Positions 41,194 through 49,742 of a stretch of DNA of 64,000 bases are shown here, piece after piece. Source of the stretch: Microbacterium endophyticum. GTDB taxonomy: Bacteria; Actinomycetota; Actinomycetes; Actinomycetales; Microbacteriaceae. Within the stretch, counting starts at the first letter, position 1. Each line of letters starts with the position of its first letter. The notes under the pieces were generated by a model. That model made no database searches. It saw only the letters and a program-made list of their open reading frames with translations, and was not told the DNA's origin. The DNA is taken from NCBI RefSeq assembly GCF_011047135.1, contig NZ_CP049255.1, positions 1,550,001 to 1,614,000 of the forward strand. Direction: 5' to 3'. A program made the position numbers and the translations under genes.

Positions 41194-42456
41194 CTAGGCG
41201 CGGGACGCGATGTCGGTGCGGTATTGACCGCCCGGCAGCGAGATTTCGGCGAGGGCAGCGTACGCGGCGTCGCGGGCGGCGGCAAAGTCTTCGCCGGTTG
41301 CCACAACGCTCAGCACGCGTCCGCCGGTGGCGAGAAGCTCGCCGTCGACCGACTTCGTCGCCGCATGGGCAATGTGGACGCCCTCGATAGCGGCTGCAGC
41401 ATCGAGTCCGCCGAGGGCTCGACCAGTGAGCGGATGCCCCGGGTACCCCTCGCTCGCGAGCACAACCGTCACGGCGGCGGTGTCGGCGAAACCTGGCCGC
41501 GCCATGTCTTCCAGCGTGCCCGATGCCGCTGCTAAGAGCAGCTCAGAGAGGGGGTCGGTGAGTCGCGGTAAAACGACCTGTGTCTCGGGGTCGCCGAAAC
41601 GCGCGTTGAACTCGATGACCTTGATACCGGACTCGGTGACGATGAGGCCGGCGTAGAGGAGTCCGATGAACGGGGTGCCCTCGGCATCCATTTCGCGAAT
41701 GACTGGCTCAGCAACGTCGCGAGTCACCTGGTCGACGAACGCTTCTTCGCTCCCGAAGCGGTCGGCAAGCCACGGCAGCGGTGAGTACGCGCCCATGCCA
41801 CCCGTGTTGGGGCCGGCGTCACCATCGAGCAGGCGCTTGAAATCCTGTGCGGGGCTGAGCGGCAGCACGCGGTCTCCGTCGCACAAAAAGAACAGCGACA
41901 CTTCGGGGCCCGAGAGAAACTCTTCGACGAGAACCGAACCAGTCGCCAAAAAACTATCGGCGTGCGCGAGGGCCGCGTCGCGGTCATCTGTCACGATGAC
42001 GCCCTTACCCGCGGCGAGTCCGTCGGCTTTCACGACGTACGGGGCACCGAACGCGTCGAGGGCGGCCGCTGTTTCCTCGCGGTTGTACGCGTGCTGGGCG
42101 CGACCTGTCGGAACCCCCGCGGCGTGCATGATGCGCTTCGCGAAGGCCTTCGAGCCCTCGAGCGCTGCGGCGGCCTTGCCGGGACCGAAGACCGGGATGC
42201 CGCGGGTACGCAGCGCATCGGCGACCCCCGCCACTAGGGGTGCTTCCGGACCGACCACGACGAGGTCGATCTGCTCGCTACCGGCGAACTCAGTGACGGC
42301 GACGGCGTCGGTCTCCGTGAGCGCGACGATGGTTGCGTCGGCGGCGATGCCGGCGTTGCCCGCCGCCGCAAAGATCACATGATCAGCGCTCTCTGCACGA
42401 AGAGCGAGGATGATGGCGTGCTCTCGCGCGCCCGAGCCGAGGACCAGGATTCTCAC
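41194..42456 (-). CDS. purD: Phosphoribosylamine-glycine ligase (GAR synthetase)
   Basis: 420 residues, GTG start at 42456. N-domain ILVLGSGAREHAI; ATP-grasp domain with KADGLAAGKGVIV, LVEEFLSGPEVSLFFLCDGD, and the PurD signature NTGGMGAYSPLP; C-domain RFGDPETQVVLPRL. It catalyses the second step of purine synthesis. TAGGCT on the minus strand lies 6 nt before the GTG, indicating a leaderless mRNA. Divergent from the sterol-carrier-type gene with only 47 bp between. Confidence 0.97.
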   Translation of the reverse strand: MRILVLGSGAREHAIILALRAESADHVIFAAAGNAGIAADATIVALTETDAVAVTEFAGSEQIDLVVVGPEAPLVAGVADALRTRGIPVFGPGKAAAALEGSKAFAKRIMHAAGVPTGRAQHAYNREETAAALDAFGAPYVVKADGLAAGKGVIVTDDRDAALAHADSFLATGSVLVEEFLSGPEVSLFFLCDGDRVLPLSPAQDFKRLLDGDAGPNTGGMGAYSPLPWLADRFGSEEAFVDQVTRDVAEPVIREMDAEGTPFIGLLYAGLIVTESGIKVIEFNARFGDPETQVVLPRLTDPLSELLLAAASGTLEDMARPGFADTAAVTVVLASEGYPGHPLTGRALGGLDAAAAIEGVHIAHAATKSVDGELLATGGRVLSVVATGEDFAAARDAAYAALAEISLPGGQYRTDIASRA

Positions 42457-42462
42457 CCGGCC

Positions 42463-42497
42463 AGCCTAGCCGTGGGCCGCGCTGTGCCCGGTACGGT
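42463..42497. promoter_or_regulatory. Back-to-back leaderless promoters for purD and the SCP-like gene
   Basis: AGCCTA at 42463-42468 reads TAGGCT on the minus strand, 6 nt before the purD GTG. TACGGT at 42492-42497 on the plus strand is 6 nt before ATG 42504. No Shine-Dalgarno accompanies either start. Confidence 0.6.
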
Positions 42498-42503
42498 ATC
42501 GCC

Positions 42504-42872
42504 ATGGCTCGCAAAATCTCGACAGACGACGGCCGCACAGCTCTGGCCGCGGTGACGGCTGCGCGTGAGGCCGGAGCTGTGCCTGCACGTGCGGATGAGG
42601 CGACGGCATCCCGCTATCTTTTGCAGTTGCTTGCAGAAAAGGCACCGGGTCGCACCGTGGAGGTGCGGGTGCCGCCCCATGGTGCTGCTCAGATCATCGA
42701 AGGCCCGCGACACACACGTGGCACTCCGCCCAACGTCGTAGAGATGGACCCTGCTACCTGGATCGCCCTGGCGACGGGTTCCGAAAAGTGGGCGGATGCC
42801 GCGGCCCAGGGCCGCATCAACGCTTCGGGTGTGCGGGCCGATCTTTCGCCCGTGCTCCCCGTTCGCCCCTGA
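42504..42872 (+). CDS. Sterol carrier (SCP2-like) family protein
   Basis: 122 residues. The pattern GRTVEVRVPPHGAAQIIEGP, then RGTPPNVVEMDPATWIALAT and EKWADAAAQGRINASGVRAD is that of the actinobacterial sterol carrier family/MDMPI C-terminal-like proteins usually found next to purD or purF. No signal peptide. The fold binds hydrophobic ligands, but the role is unknown. Leaderless start as described for the promoter. Confidence 0.8.
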   Translation: MARKISTDDGRTALAAVTAAREAGAVPARADEATASRYLLQLLAEKAPGRTVEVRVPPHGAAQIIEGPRHTRGTPPNVVEMDPATWIALATGSEKWADAAAQGRINASGVRADLSPVLPVRP

Positions 42873-42890
42873 ACCGGGCGAGGCGTACGC

Positions 42891-42927
42891 TTCACATCAG
42901 GCTGAAAGTTTGGTTAGGCTTGCCTAA
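42891..42927 (+). promoter_or_regulatory. Iron-responsive leaderless promoter with DtxR/IdeR-type box
   Basis: TTAGGC-TT-GCCTAA (42914-42927) is a perfect inverted repeat resembling the core of DtxR/IdeR boxes. It contains the -10 hexamer TAGGCT (42915-42920) and ends on the A of the ATG at 42927, six bases after that hexamer. TTCACA at 42891-42896 is a -35 candidate with 18-bp spacing. Confidence 0.75.
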
Positions 42928-43802
42928 TGAAATCAGGCCTGGCTGCATCCACACTCCGTCTTCTCGCTGGTGGCGCCGGGATCGTGTTCGTTGCCGCCGG
43001 GCTGCTTTCGGCCGCGTCTACCGCGAGCAGTGCCGCGGAGCCCACGTCTGCGACATCAGCGTCTGCGGCAACAGCATGCGAAGTGACGTCCGCGCAGCTG
43101 GTGTGGGGATTCAAAGAGTCCTTTCGCTCGTACATTTCGGGCTCCATCGCGAACGGCGACTGGGAGGTCAACGCGCCCGTGACATACGAAACACCCGAAT
43201 TCACCTGGCCACAGGGCTCGGGTGAGTATGACCCGGAACGCGCAATCGGCACGATCTCGTTCGAGGGTGGTGTGACGTTCTCGGGCCACGACGGCCTGTT
43301 GAATACGTCGATCGGCAACCCCACGTTGGTATTCGATGAGGGTGGAGCCCACCTCCTCCTCGACGTCAGCGGTGTCTCGATGAGCGATGCGATGGCGGGG
43401 AACGCAGAGAATGTCCAGACGGCAACGCAGGTCAGGTTCGCTGACCTCGATCTCGCGGTGTCTCCTCTTGATGCGGGTGATGGCGCCGTCACCGCAACCG
43501 CAATTCCGGCAGCGATCACGGCCGAGGGGTTTGCCGCGTTCGGTAACTATGAGGCCGGCACCGCGCTCGATCCGATGAGCGTCGCGATGACTTTGGACTG
43601 CGCTGCCCCCGAATTAGAGGCCGGCTCCGAACCCGAAGCCGCATCTACATCCGCGGCATCCGTACCGAGGAAAGTCGCGGCTGAAACGGAATCTGCCAGC
43701 GGGTCGTTGTTCGCATGGGTGGGCGTGGGAGGAGCCGCCGTCTTGATCGCGGCGGTCGCATCGTTCATCGTTGTTCGCCGCCGTTCGAAGGAGCGTCAAT
43801 GA
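42927..43802 (+). CDS. htaA: HtaA-domain heme-binding surface protein
   Basis: 291 residues. A signal peptide (LLAGGAGIVFVAAGLLSAAS) precedes one HtaA domain (about residues 50-225: LVWGFKESFRSYISGSIANG, then GGVTFSGHDGLLNTSIGNPT with the conserved His). A C-terminal helix (LFAWVGVGGAAVLIAAVASF) followed by VRRRSKERQ anchors it in the membrane. HtaA proteins capture heme or hemoproteins outside the cell for the HmuTUV transporter encoded directly downstream. First gene of the operon, under an iron box overlapping its start codon. Overlaps hmuT by 4 bp. Confidence 0.88.
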   Translation: MKSGLAASTLRLLAGGAGIVFVAAGLLSAASTASSAAEPTSATSASAATACEVTSAQLVWGFKESFRSYISGSIANGDWEVNAPVTYETPEFTWPQGSGEYDPERAIGTISFEGGVTFSGHDGLLNTSIGNPTLVFDEGGAHLLLDVSGVSMSDAMAGNAENVQTATQVRFADLDLAVSPLDAGDGAVTATAIPAAITAEGFAAFGNYEAGTALDPMSVAMTLDCAAPELEAGSEPEAASTSAASVPRKVAAETESASGSLFAWVGVGGAAVLIAAVASFIVVRRRSKERQ

Positions 43803-44905
43803 AGCGGGCACGCAGGGCGATCACGACACTCGTTGCCGCGGCACTCCTCTTCACCGGCTGTGCCACTGCCGGTGAGCAACCCGCGTCATCGAGCTCAGCT
43901 CCCGCGGTGCCGCTTGCCGACGCCGAGGTTCTCGATGACCCGCTCGCGTACGAGGGAGCGTCAACGGCGGCGATCGCGGATGCCGCGGTGCACGCCGTCA
44001 TGGAGCACCCCACGCAGTCGCTCCCGGCAACCGTGGTCTCGCACGACCGCGACGGTGATGTCGATGTCGTCGTCGGCGACACGTCCAGAGTGATCACGCT
44101 CGATATCTCGGGGTCGCTGGCGGCAACGGTGTGGGGGCTTGGGTTTGGGGAGACGCTCGTGGCGCGCGATCAGTCGACGACCTTTCCGGGAACCGAAGAT
44201 CTGCCGCTCGTGACGAGCGGTGGTCACACGGTGAACGCCGAGTCGATCATCGCGCTCGAGCCTTCGGTGGTCATCACGGATGGCAGCGTGGGGCCGCGAG
44301 ATGTTGTAGAGCAGCTTCGCGACGTGGGCATTCAGGTTGTCTTCGTCGTGAACGACCCGTCGTTTTCCGGCGCGGCAGCTCTCGCCGAAGACGTTGCCGC
44401 CGTCTATGGCGCACCTGATGCTGGAGCGGCACTCGCCGCCCACATCACGGGCGAGGTCGACGACAAGATCGATGAGATTGCCACCCTCCCCTCGATCGCG
44501 TCGGGAGAGAAACTCCGCATGATCTTTCTGTATCTACGAGGAGCGTCGGGCGTGTACTACCTCTTCGGTGAAGAGTCTGGCGCGGACGAGCTCATCACGG
44601 CTCTCGGCGGTGTCGACGTTGCCGGCGAACTCGGGCGGAGCGGGATGCAGCCGATGACCGACGAAGCGATGGTCGCCGCCGACCCCGATCTCATACTCGT
44701 GATGACGGACGGCCTCGCGTCAGTCGGTGGCGTCGACGGTCTCCTCGAGTCGAAGCCCGCGATCGCGATCACCGCGGCGGGCCAGCATCGGCGTTTTGTC
44801 GACATGGCCGACGGCGAGATTCTCTCGTTCGGGCCGCGCTCGGCAGACGTGCTCGACGCTCTTGCCCGCGCGATCTATGCCCCAGCGGCATCCGATGCTT
44901 CGTGA
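43799..44905 (+). CDS. hmuT: Heme ABC transporter substrate-binding lipoprotein
   Basis: 368 residues from ATG 43799, just after GAAGGAG and overlapping the htaA stop. The lipobox is LFTGC (Cys near 21). A class III (BtuF/FecB-type) binding domain follows: SLAATVWGLGFGETLVARDQ, then LVTSGGHTVNAESIIALEPS, and YYLFGEESGADELITALGGV. It is anchored outside the membrane and passes heme to the permease. Ligand assigned by the HtaA neighbours and the HmuT pattern. Confidence 0.88.
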   Translation: MKRARRAITTLVAAALLFTGCATAGEQPASSSSAPAVPLADAEVLDDPLAYEGASTAAIADAAVHAVMEHPTQSLPATVVSHDRDGDVDVVVGDTSRVITLDISGSLAATVWGLGFGETLVARDQSTTFPGTEDLPLVTSGGHTVNAESIIALEPSVVITDGSVGPRDVVEQLRDVGIQVVFVVNDPSFSGAAALAEDVAAVYGAPDAGAALAAHITGEVDDKIDEIATLPSIASGEKLRMIFLYLRGASGVYYLFGEESGADELITALGGVDVAGELGRSGMQPMTDEAMVAADPDLILVMTDGLASVGGVDGLLESKPAIAITAAGQHRRFVDMADGEILSFGPRSADVLDALARAIYAPAASDAS

Positions 44906-45942
44906 GCGTGACGCTTCGCCGGACCACCGTCGTGACTTTCGTCTCGGTGTTCCTGATCGTCGGCGTCGTGCTCTCGGCGGGTCTCGGGCAGCTTTCGATC
45001 ACGCCGACAGAAGTCCTGGGCTCGCTCCTTCGCTCCCTCGGGCTCGATGTCGGGTGGGCACCTGGCGATGAACTGGTCGAGAAGACACTGTGGCAGATTC
45101 GATTTCCACGCATCGTGATGGCGCTTCTCGTTGGTGCGCTTCTTGCCATCGCCGGAGCGATCATGCAGGCGATTTTCGGTAATCCGCTTGCTGAACCCGG
45201 AGTCGTTGGAGTCTCCTCTGGTGCCGCGGTCGGCGCCGCGGCATCGATTGCGCTGGGTCTGACCTTCTTCGGTACCTGGACAACGGCCGTGTTCGCCTTC
45301 GTCGGGGGGCTTGCTGCGACCCTCATCGTGTATTCAACAGCGAGAGCTGCGGGGCGTACCGAGTCGGTCACCCTGATTCTCACGGGTATCGCTGTTAATG
45401 CGTTCACCGGCGCAGCGCTCGCCATCCTGATGTTTGCCGGCGGCAGTTCGGCGCGGGAGCAGATCGTCTTCTGGCAGCTGGGTTCACTCAACGGGTCACG
45501 CTGGGCTGAAGTCGGCATCGTCTCCTTTCTCGGAGCCGTGTCGACGGCGATCGCTTTCAGCTTCGCGCGCCAGTTCGACCTGCTCGCACTCGGTGACCGT
45601 ACGGCATCCCATCTGGGTGTGCGTGTGGAGCGACTCCGAGTCGTATCAATCGTCGTTGTCGCGCTCATGACGGGAGTCGCGGTCGCGTTCGTGGGAATCA
45701 TCGCTTTTGTCGGCCTTGTCGTGCCGCACCTTGGGCGCATGGCGCTTGGGCCGGCCAATCGCTGGGTCATGATCGTCTCGCTGCTCGGGGGCGCGACGCT
45801 CTTGGTCTACGCCGATCTGCTGGCGCGCACCCTCGTGCCTTCTGCAGATCTGCCGATCGGCATCTTGACGTCGTTGATCGGCGGCCCATTCTTCTATTGG
45901 CTGATTCGGCGTGGCCGGCGCTCGGGCGGAGGATGGGCATGA
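44902..45942 (+). CDS. hmuU: Heme ABC transporter permease (FecCD family)
   Basis: 346 residues from GTG 44902, overlapping the hmuT stop. About ten transmembrane helices with FecCD marks: RIVMALLVGALLAIAGAIMQ, GNPLAEPGVVGVSSGAAVG, and GIIAFVGLVVPHLGRMALGP. Forms the membrane channel of the heme importer with HmuV. Confidence 0.92.
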   Translation: MSVTLRRTTVVTFVSVFLIVGVVLSAGLGQLSITPTEVLGSLLRSLGLDVGWAPGDELVEKTLWQIRFPRIVMALLVGALLAIAGAIMQAIFGNPLAEPGVVGVSSGAAVGAAASIALGLTFFGTWTTAVFAFVGGLAATLIVYSTARAAGRTESVTLILTGIAVNAFTGAALAILMFAGGSSAREQIVFWQLGSLNGSRWAEVGIVSFLGAVSTAIAFSFARQFDLLALGDRTASHLGVRVERLRVVSIVVVALMTGVAVAFVGIIAFVGLVVPHLGRMALGPANRWVMIVSLLGGATLLVYADLLARTLVPSADLPIGILTSLIGGPFFYWLIRRGRRSGGGWA

Positions 45943-46727
45943 AAACGGATGCCACGCAGCCCGCGTTCGAGGTGCGCTCTGTGACTTACCGCGTTGGCGC
46001 AGCCACGATCCTCGAGAATGTCTCGATCGATGTGTTCTATGGACGCGTGCTCGCCCTCGTCGGGCCAAACGGCGCCGGAAAGTCCAGTCTTTTGGGCGTG
46101 CTCACCGCCGACATTACGCCGACCGGCGGTGGGGTGCTCCTCGACGGCAGAACGCTTGCGCTTCACAGCGCCACCGACCTTGCGCGCACGCGCAGCGTGC
46201 TGCTGCAATCCAACCAGGTGTCCTTCGCCTTCTCGGCTCACGACGTCGTGGAGATGGGGCGTGCGCCCTGGACTGGCGCCGTGGCGCGTGACGACGAGGC
46301 GATGATTGCGAATGCGATGCGCCGAGCCGATGTGAGCCACCTTGCGGATCGCCCGTTTTCATCGCTTTCCGGTGGCGAGCGTGCGAGGGTGTCGCTCGCT
46401 CGCGTGCTCGCACAGGACACGCGCATTGTCTTGCTGGACGAACCGACCGCGGCTCTCGACCTCCGCCATCAAGAAGATGTGTTGCGCATCGCGCGTGATC
46501 TTGCCGCGGACGGCCGTGCCGTCATCGTGGTGCTTCACGATCTCTCGCTTGCCGCCGCCTATGCGGACGAAGTGGCGATGATCGATGTCGGTCGACTCGT
46601 GGCCCACGGCACTCCTGCTGAGGTGTTCACGGCCGAGCGCATCGGTGCTGTGTATGGAACCGCCGTGCGCGTTGTTTCCGACGTCGACACCGGCCGCCCC
46701 ATCGTGCTGCCGCGACGATCTGCATGA
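45939..46727 (+). CDS. hmuV: Heme ABC transporter ATP-binding protein
   Basis: 262 residues from ATG 45939, overlapping the hmuU stop; ATG 45933 is possible but abuts its ribosome-binding site GCGGAGG. Walker A LVGPNGAGKSSLLG, signature FSSLSGGERARVSLARVLAQ, Walker B IVLLDEPTAALDL and the switch His in VVLHDLSLA are present. It drives heme import. Last gene before the second iron-box promoter. Confidence 0.93.
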   Translation: MKTDATQPAFEVRSVTYRVGAATILENVSIDVFYGRVLALVGPNGAGKSSLLGVLTADITPTGGGVLLDGRTLALHSATDLARTRSVLLQSNQVSFAFSAHDVVEMGRAPWTGAVARDDEAMIANAMRRADVSHLADRPFSSLSGGERARVSLARVLAQDTRIVLLDEPTAALDLRHQEDVLRIARDLAADGRAVIVVLHDLSLAAAYADEVAMIDVGRLVAHGTPAEVFTAERIGAVYGTAVRVVSDVDTGRPIVLPRRSA

Positions 46728-46757
46728 AAATTCACACACCTTGCATTCAGGTTAAAG

Positions 46758-46776
46758 ATAGGCAAGGCTAAGCTAA
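46758..46776 (+). promoter_or_regulatory. DtxR/IdeR-type iron box
   Basis: The minus-strand reading TTAGCTTAGCCTTGCCTAT matches the DtxR consensus TTAGGTTAGCCTAACCTAA at 15 of 19 positions. It lies about 80 bp upstream of the large HtaA gene and overlaps a TAAGCT -10 candidate. Confidence 0.7.
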
Positions 46777-46857
46777 GTAAGCAGACCCTAAGTTCTGCAC
46801 ACTCCGCGTACTGAACCAGTGGCGCGGAATTTTCCCCACTCTTCAAGGAGTTTCTTC

Positions 46858-49287
46858 GTGCAAAGAATGAGTAGATCGCCCGTTCATCGGCTGCTCGCGA
46901 GCGTGATCACCGGCGCGCTCGTCATGGCTGGTGCCGTCGTAGGTATCGCTGCCCCGGCGCAGGCAGCTGAGGCATCCACGCTGTCATGGGGCGTGAAGCA
47001 GAGCTTCGTTTCGTACGTCGGTGGTCCGATCGGCGGCGGGTCGGTTGTCACGAGCGGTAGCGTGTCTGATTCATCGCCCTTCGTCTGGAGTGACGGAAGC
47101 AGCACTGTCGACGCCGATGCGCAGTCGGGTGAGGCGGCATTCACCGGTTCCGTGCAGTTCACAGCCCACAGCGGTGTGCTCGACGTCACGCTTTCGAACC
47201 CACGTGTTTCCATCGAGACCGAGTCCGCCGGTGTGTTGTACGTCGACGCCGTGACGCGCGACATGTCGAGTGGTGAATACACGACCTCGACCGGCGTCGG
47301 CATCGCCACGCTGGCGCTGTCGGCCCCCGCGATCGCCGATGGCACGGCCACCTACGCAGACGTCGCGGCGACTTTGACGGATGCCGGTGTGCCACTGTTC
47401 GCGGGCTTCTATACCGCGGGAACCGCTCTCGATCCACTCACTCTGACGGTGCCGTATCTCGCCCCCGAGACTCCAGAAGTGCCGGAACCTTCGCTGACGG
47501 TCTCACCGGCTGAGTCGCTCGATCCGAGCGGCGCGACGGTCACGATCACCGGGTCGAATTACAACACCGATGCCCTCGGGCTCTACGGCCCGACGGCCGG
47601 TCAGTCGGCGGGCGTGTACGTGCAGATCGGTTGGATTGCAGACAACTGGCGGGCATCCGATGGCGCGCCGGCGAGCTCACGCGCAAGTGCGTACACAGCA
47701 TGGGCGCAGGGCGCGAGCAGCGATGCGCCCTACGTGAAGTGGTCGCTCAATGATGACGGCACCGCGAACTTCACGTGGAACGTCACTATCGACGAAGACA
47801 CCTTGGCGGCGAAGCAGATCGACGGCGGCACTCTTGCCGTGTTCACGATCGGTGCCGGCGGTGTCGTTCAGGCGGTCAACGAGCTCGCCGAGCCGATCAG
47901 TTTTGCCGCTGTTTCGCCAGAGCCGACACCAGAGCCGACACCGGAGCCCACGACTGAGCCGACGCCGGAACCGACGCCGGAACCGAGCGCTCCCCAGGTT
48001 GAAGTGTCTCCGACGACCAACCTCGATCCGGCACTTGCTCACACGCTCACGGTGACCGGTACCAACTTCTCCGGTGCCGGAGCGGCGAATGGTGCGTACG
48101 TTCTTCTGGGCGAAACGTCGCTCTGGAACGGCACAGGCGCTCTTCCCACCGAGGGGTGGATAGTTCAGGCCTGGGTGCAGCCGGCACAGATCGTCGACGG
48201 TGAATTCACAACGACGCTCACGGTTCCTGCCGGATCTCTCGATGCCGGAGTTGACTATCAAGTCGTCACGTCTGCCGCGCACCGGCTGTCGATAACCGAT
48301 CGTTCACTCGACACGTTCACACCGGTCACTGTCGCGCAGCAGTCTGCGCCGGTCGTCAGTATCGGCGGACTCACCAGCGGAAACATCGAACGCGGTGGGA
48401 CCCTCACCGTTGGCGGCTCTGGGTTTACCCCGGGTGACAGGGTGACTGCTGTTGTGCACTCCGACCCGGTCACTATCGGCACAGTTGTCGCCGGTGATAC
48501 TGGCCGAGTGAGCTTTTCGTGGACGGTACCCGCTGACTTCGAGGTGGGAACGCACACGATCGAGCTGAGCGTCGACGGAGACGTCGTGGCATCCGCCCAG
48601 TTCTCGATCACGGCCTCCGCCGCACCGGCAGCGGTAGAAGCACCGGCTGCGCCCACGTGCCTTGCGCAGTCGGTTTCGGGCGCAACGCTCCAGTGGGGTG
48701 TCAAACAATCATTCGTGAGCTACATCAATGGTCCGATCGCGAACGGTTCCATCTCGGGCGGTTGGGGTGGCGGATCGGGTGCTTACAGCACCGAGAACGA
48801 TCGTGGCCGCGTCAGCTTTGCAGGTTCGATTCACTACACGGGACACGACGGGCTGCTCGATCTGACCATCTCTAACCCGCGCATCCAAGTGACGAGCGCA
48901 TCGAGTGCGTCGCTCATCGTGAATGTGCAGTCGAAGGGCTTCAACGGCTCACCCGACGTCAACGCGTCCAGTGTCGTTTTCGCCACGCTTTCGCTACCCG
49001 CAGCAGCACAATCGGGTGGAAGCATCTCGTGGTCGAGTGCGTCGGCGACGCTGACGGCAGCTGGTGCCGAAGCCTTTGCTGGCTTCTACAACGCCGGTGA
49101 TGCACTCGATTCGGTGTCGTTCACGTTCCCGCTCGGCGCCGACGTGCCCTGTGACGCATCGACGGATGCCACGCTCGCAGCGACCGGCGGCACGATGCCC
49201 GTCGACGCGCTGTGGATCGGCGCTTCACTCCTCCTTCTCGGTGCTGGCGCGCTGGTACTTCGCCGGCGTCGGATGCAGAGCGCCTGA
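46858..49287 (+). CDS. Large cell-wall-anchored HtaA-domain heme-binding protein
   Basis: 809 residues from GTG 46858, seven bases after AAGGAG; ATG 46867 is the next option. After a signal peptide (LASVITGALVMAGAVVGIAA) comes an HtaA domain (about 40-205), an Ig-like repeat, a PEPT linker, a second Ig-like repeat and a third (LTSGNIERGGTLTVGGSGF), then a second HtaA domain (about 605-770: LQWGVKQSFVSYINGPIANG). The C terminus is LAATGG, a hydrophobic helix and RRRRMQSA, the LAxTG type sorting signal recognised by class E sortases. It is the outermost heme receptor of the system. Confidence 0.88.
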   Translation: MQRMSRSPVHRLLASVITGALVMAGAVVGIAAPAQAAEASTLSWGVKQSFVSYVGGPIGGGSVVTSGSVSDSSPFVWSDGSSTVDADAQSGEAAFTGSVQFTAHSGVLDVTLSNPRVSIETESAGVLYVDAVTRDMSSGEYTTSTGVGIATLALSAPAIADGTATYADVAATLTDAGVPLFAGFYTAGTALDPLTLTVPYLAPETPEVPEPSLTVSPAESLDPSGATVTITGSNYNTDALGLYGPTAGQSAGVYVQIGWIADNWRASDGAPASSRASAYTAWAQGASSDAPYVKWSLNDDGTANFTWNVTIDEDTLAAKQIDGGTLAVFTIGAGGVVQAVNELAEPISFAAVSPEPTPEPTPEPTTEPTPEPTPEPSAPQVEVSPTTNLDPALAHTLTVTGTNFSGAGAANGAYVLLGETSLWNGTGALPTEGWIVQAWVQPAQIVDGEFTTTLTVPAGSLDAGVDYQVVTSAAHRLSITDRSLDTFTPVTVAQQSAPVVSIGGLTSGNIERGGTLTVGGSGFTPGDRVTAVVHSDPVTIGTVVAGDTGRVSFSWTVPADFEVGTHTIELSVDGDVVASAQFSITASAAPAAVEAPAAPTCLAQSVSGATLQWGVKQSFVSYINGPIANGSISGGWGGGSGAYSTENDRGRVSFAGSIHYTGHDGLLDLTISNPRIQVTSASSASLIVNVQSKGFNGSPDVNASSVVFATLSLPAAAQSGGSISWSSASATLTAAGAEAFAGFYNAGDALDSVSFTFPLGADVPCDASTDATLAATGGTMPVDALWIGASLLLLGAGALVLRRRRMQSA
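47917..47988 (+). repeat. Six 12-bp units coding for a PEPT linker
   Basis: The sequence encodes PEPT-PEPT-PEPT-TEPT-PEPT-PEPS, six near-identical 12-bp units inside the large HtaA protein. Such proline/glutamate linkers span the cell wall and often vary in copy number by slippage. Confidence 0.9.
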
Positions 49288-49295
49288 ATGAAGCC

Positions 49296-49359
49296 CGTCT
49301 GCGTGTAGACGATGAGACGCCGGGCCTCGCTGAGGCGGGGCCCGGCGTTCTCGCAGACG
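49296..49359 (+). terminator. GC-rich nested hairpin after the large htaA gene
   Basis: ACGCCGGGCC (49317-49326) pairs with GGCCCGGCGT (49339-49348), loop 12 nt. Outer arms CGTCTGCG (49296-49303) and CGCAGACG (49352-49359) can also pair. There is no T-run, so it may act as a Rho-assisted terminator or a stability element. Confidence 0.6.
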
Positions 49360-49388
49360 TGTGCGCTGGGCAGTGAGACAATGGACTC

Positions 49389-49739
49389 ATGGCCGACCAG
49401 GCGTCTACTCCCCAGAATCCCGTCGAAGGGTCCGTTTCGGACCCGATCGAGACAGTCACCGTGCGTCGTTCGCCGCGATACGGCATCTTTCTTCTGCTGG
49501 GGGCGGGGTTCGGCATCCTGGTCGCGATGATTCTGACCTTCGCGTTCAACGGCACCGATGAGGTCAGCACCTCGGGCGTGACCTACTCAGATACACAGGT
49601 TTTCGGCTTCCTCGCGCTGTTCTGCGGAGCCGCGGGCATCCTCCTCGGTGGTGTCGTCGCGCTCGTTCTTGGTCGCGTGGTCGGGCGCCGCACCCTCGAT
49701 CTGCGTGCGGAGCACGCGATCGTTCGCACTCAAGACTGA
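49389..49739 (+). CDS. Two-helix membrane protein, unknown function
   Basis: 116 residues from ATG 49389. A charged N-terminal tail of about 28 residues precedes two transmembrane helices (about 31-51 and 73-96) separated by a short acidic loop; the C terminus is basic (GRVVGRRTLDLRAEHAIVRT). It has the look of a conserved actinobacterial protein found near purine genes, but I cannot name a family. It is convergent with the next gene (3-base gap). Confidence 0.65.
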   Translation: MADQASTPQNPVEGSVSDPIETVTVRRSPRYGIFLLLGAGFGILVAMILTFAFNGTDEVSTSGVTYSDTQVFGFLALFCGAAGILLGGVVALVLGRVVGRRTLDLRAEHAIVRTQD

Positions 49740-49742
49740 GCG

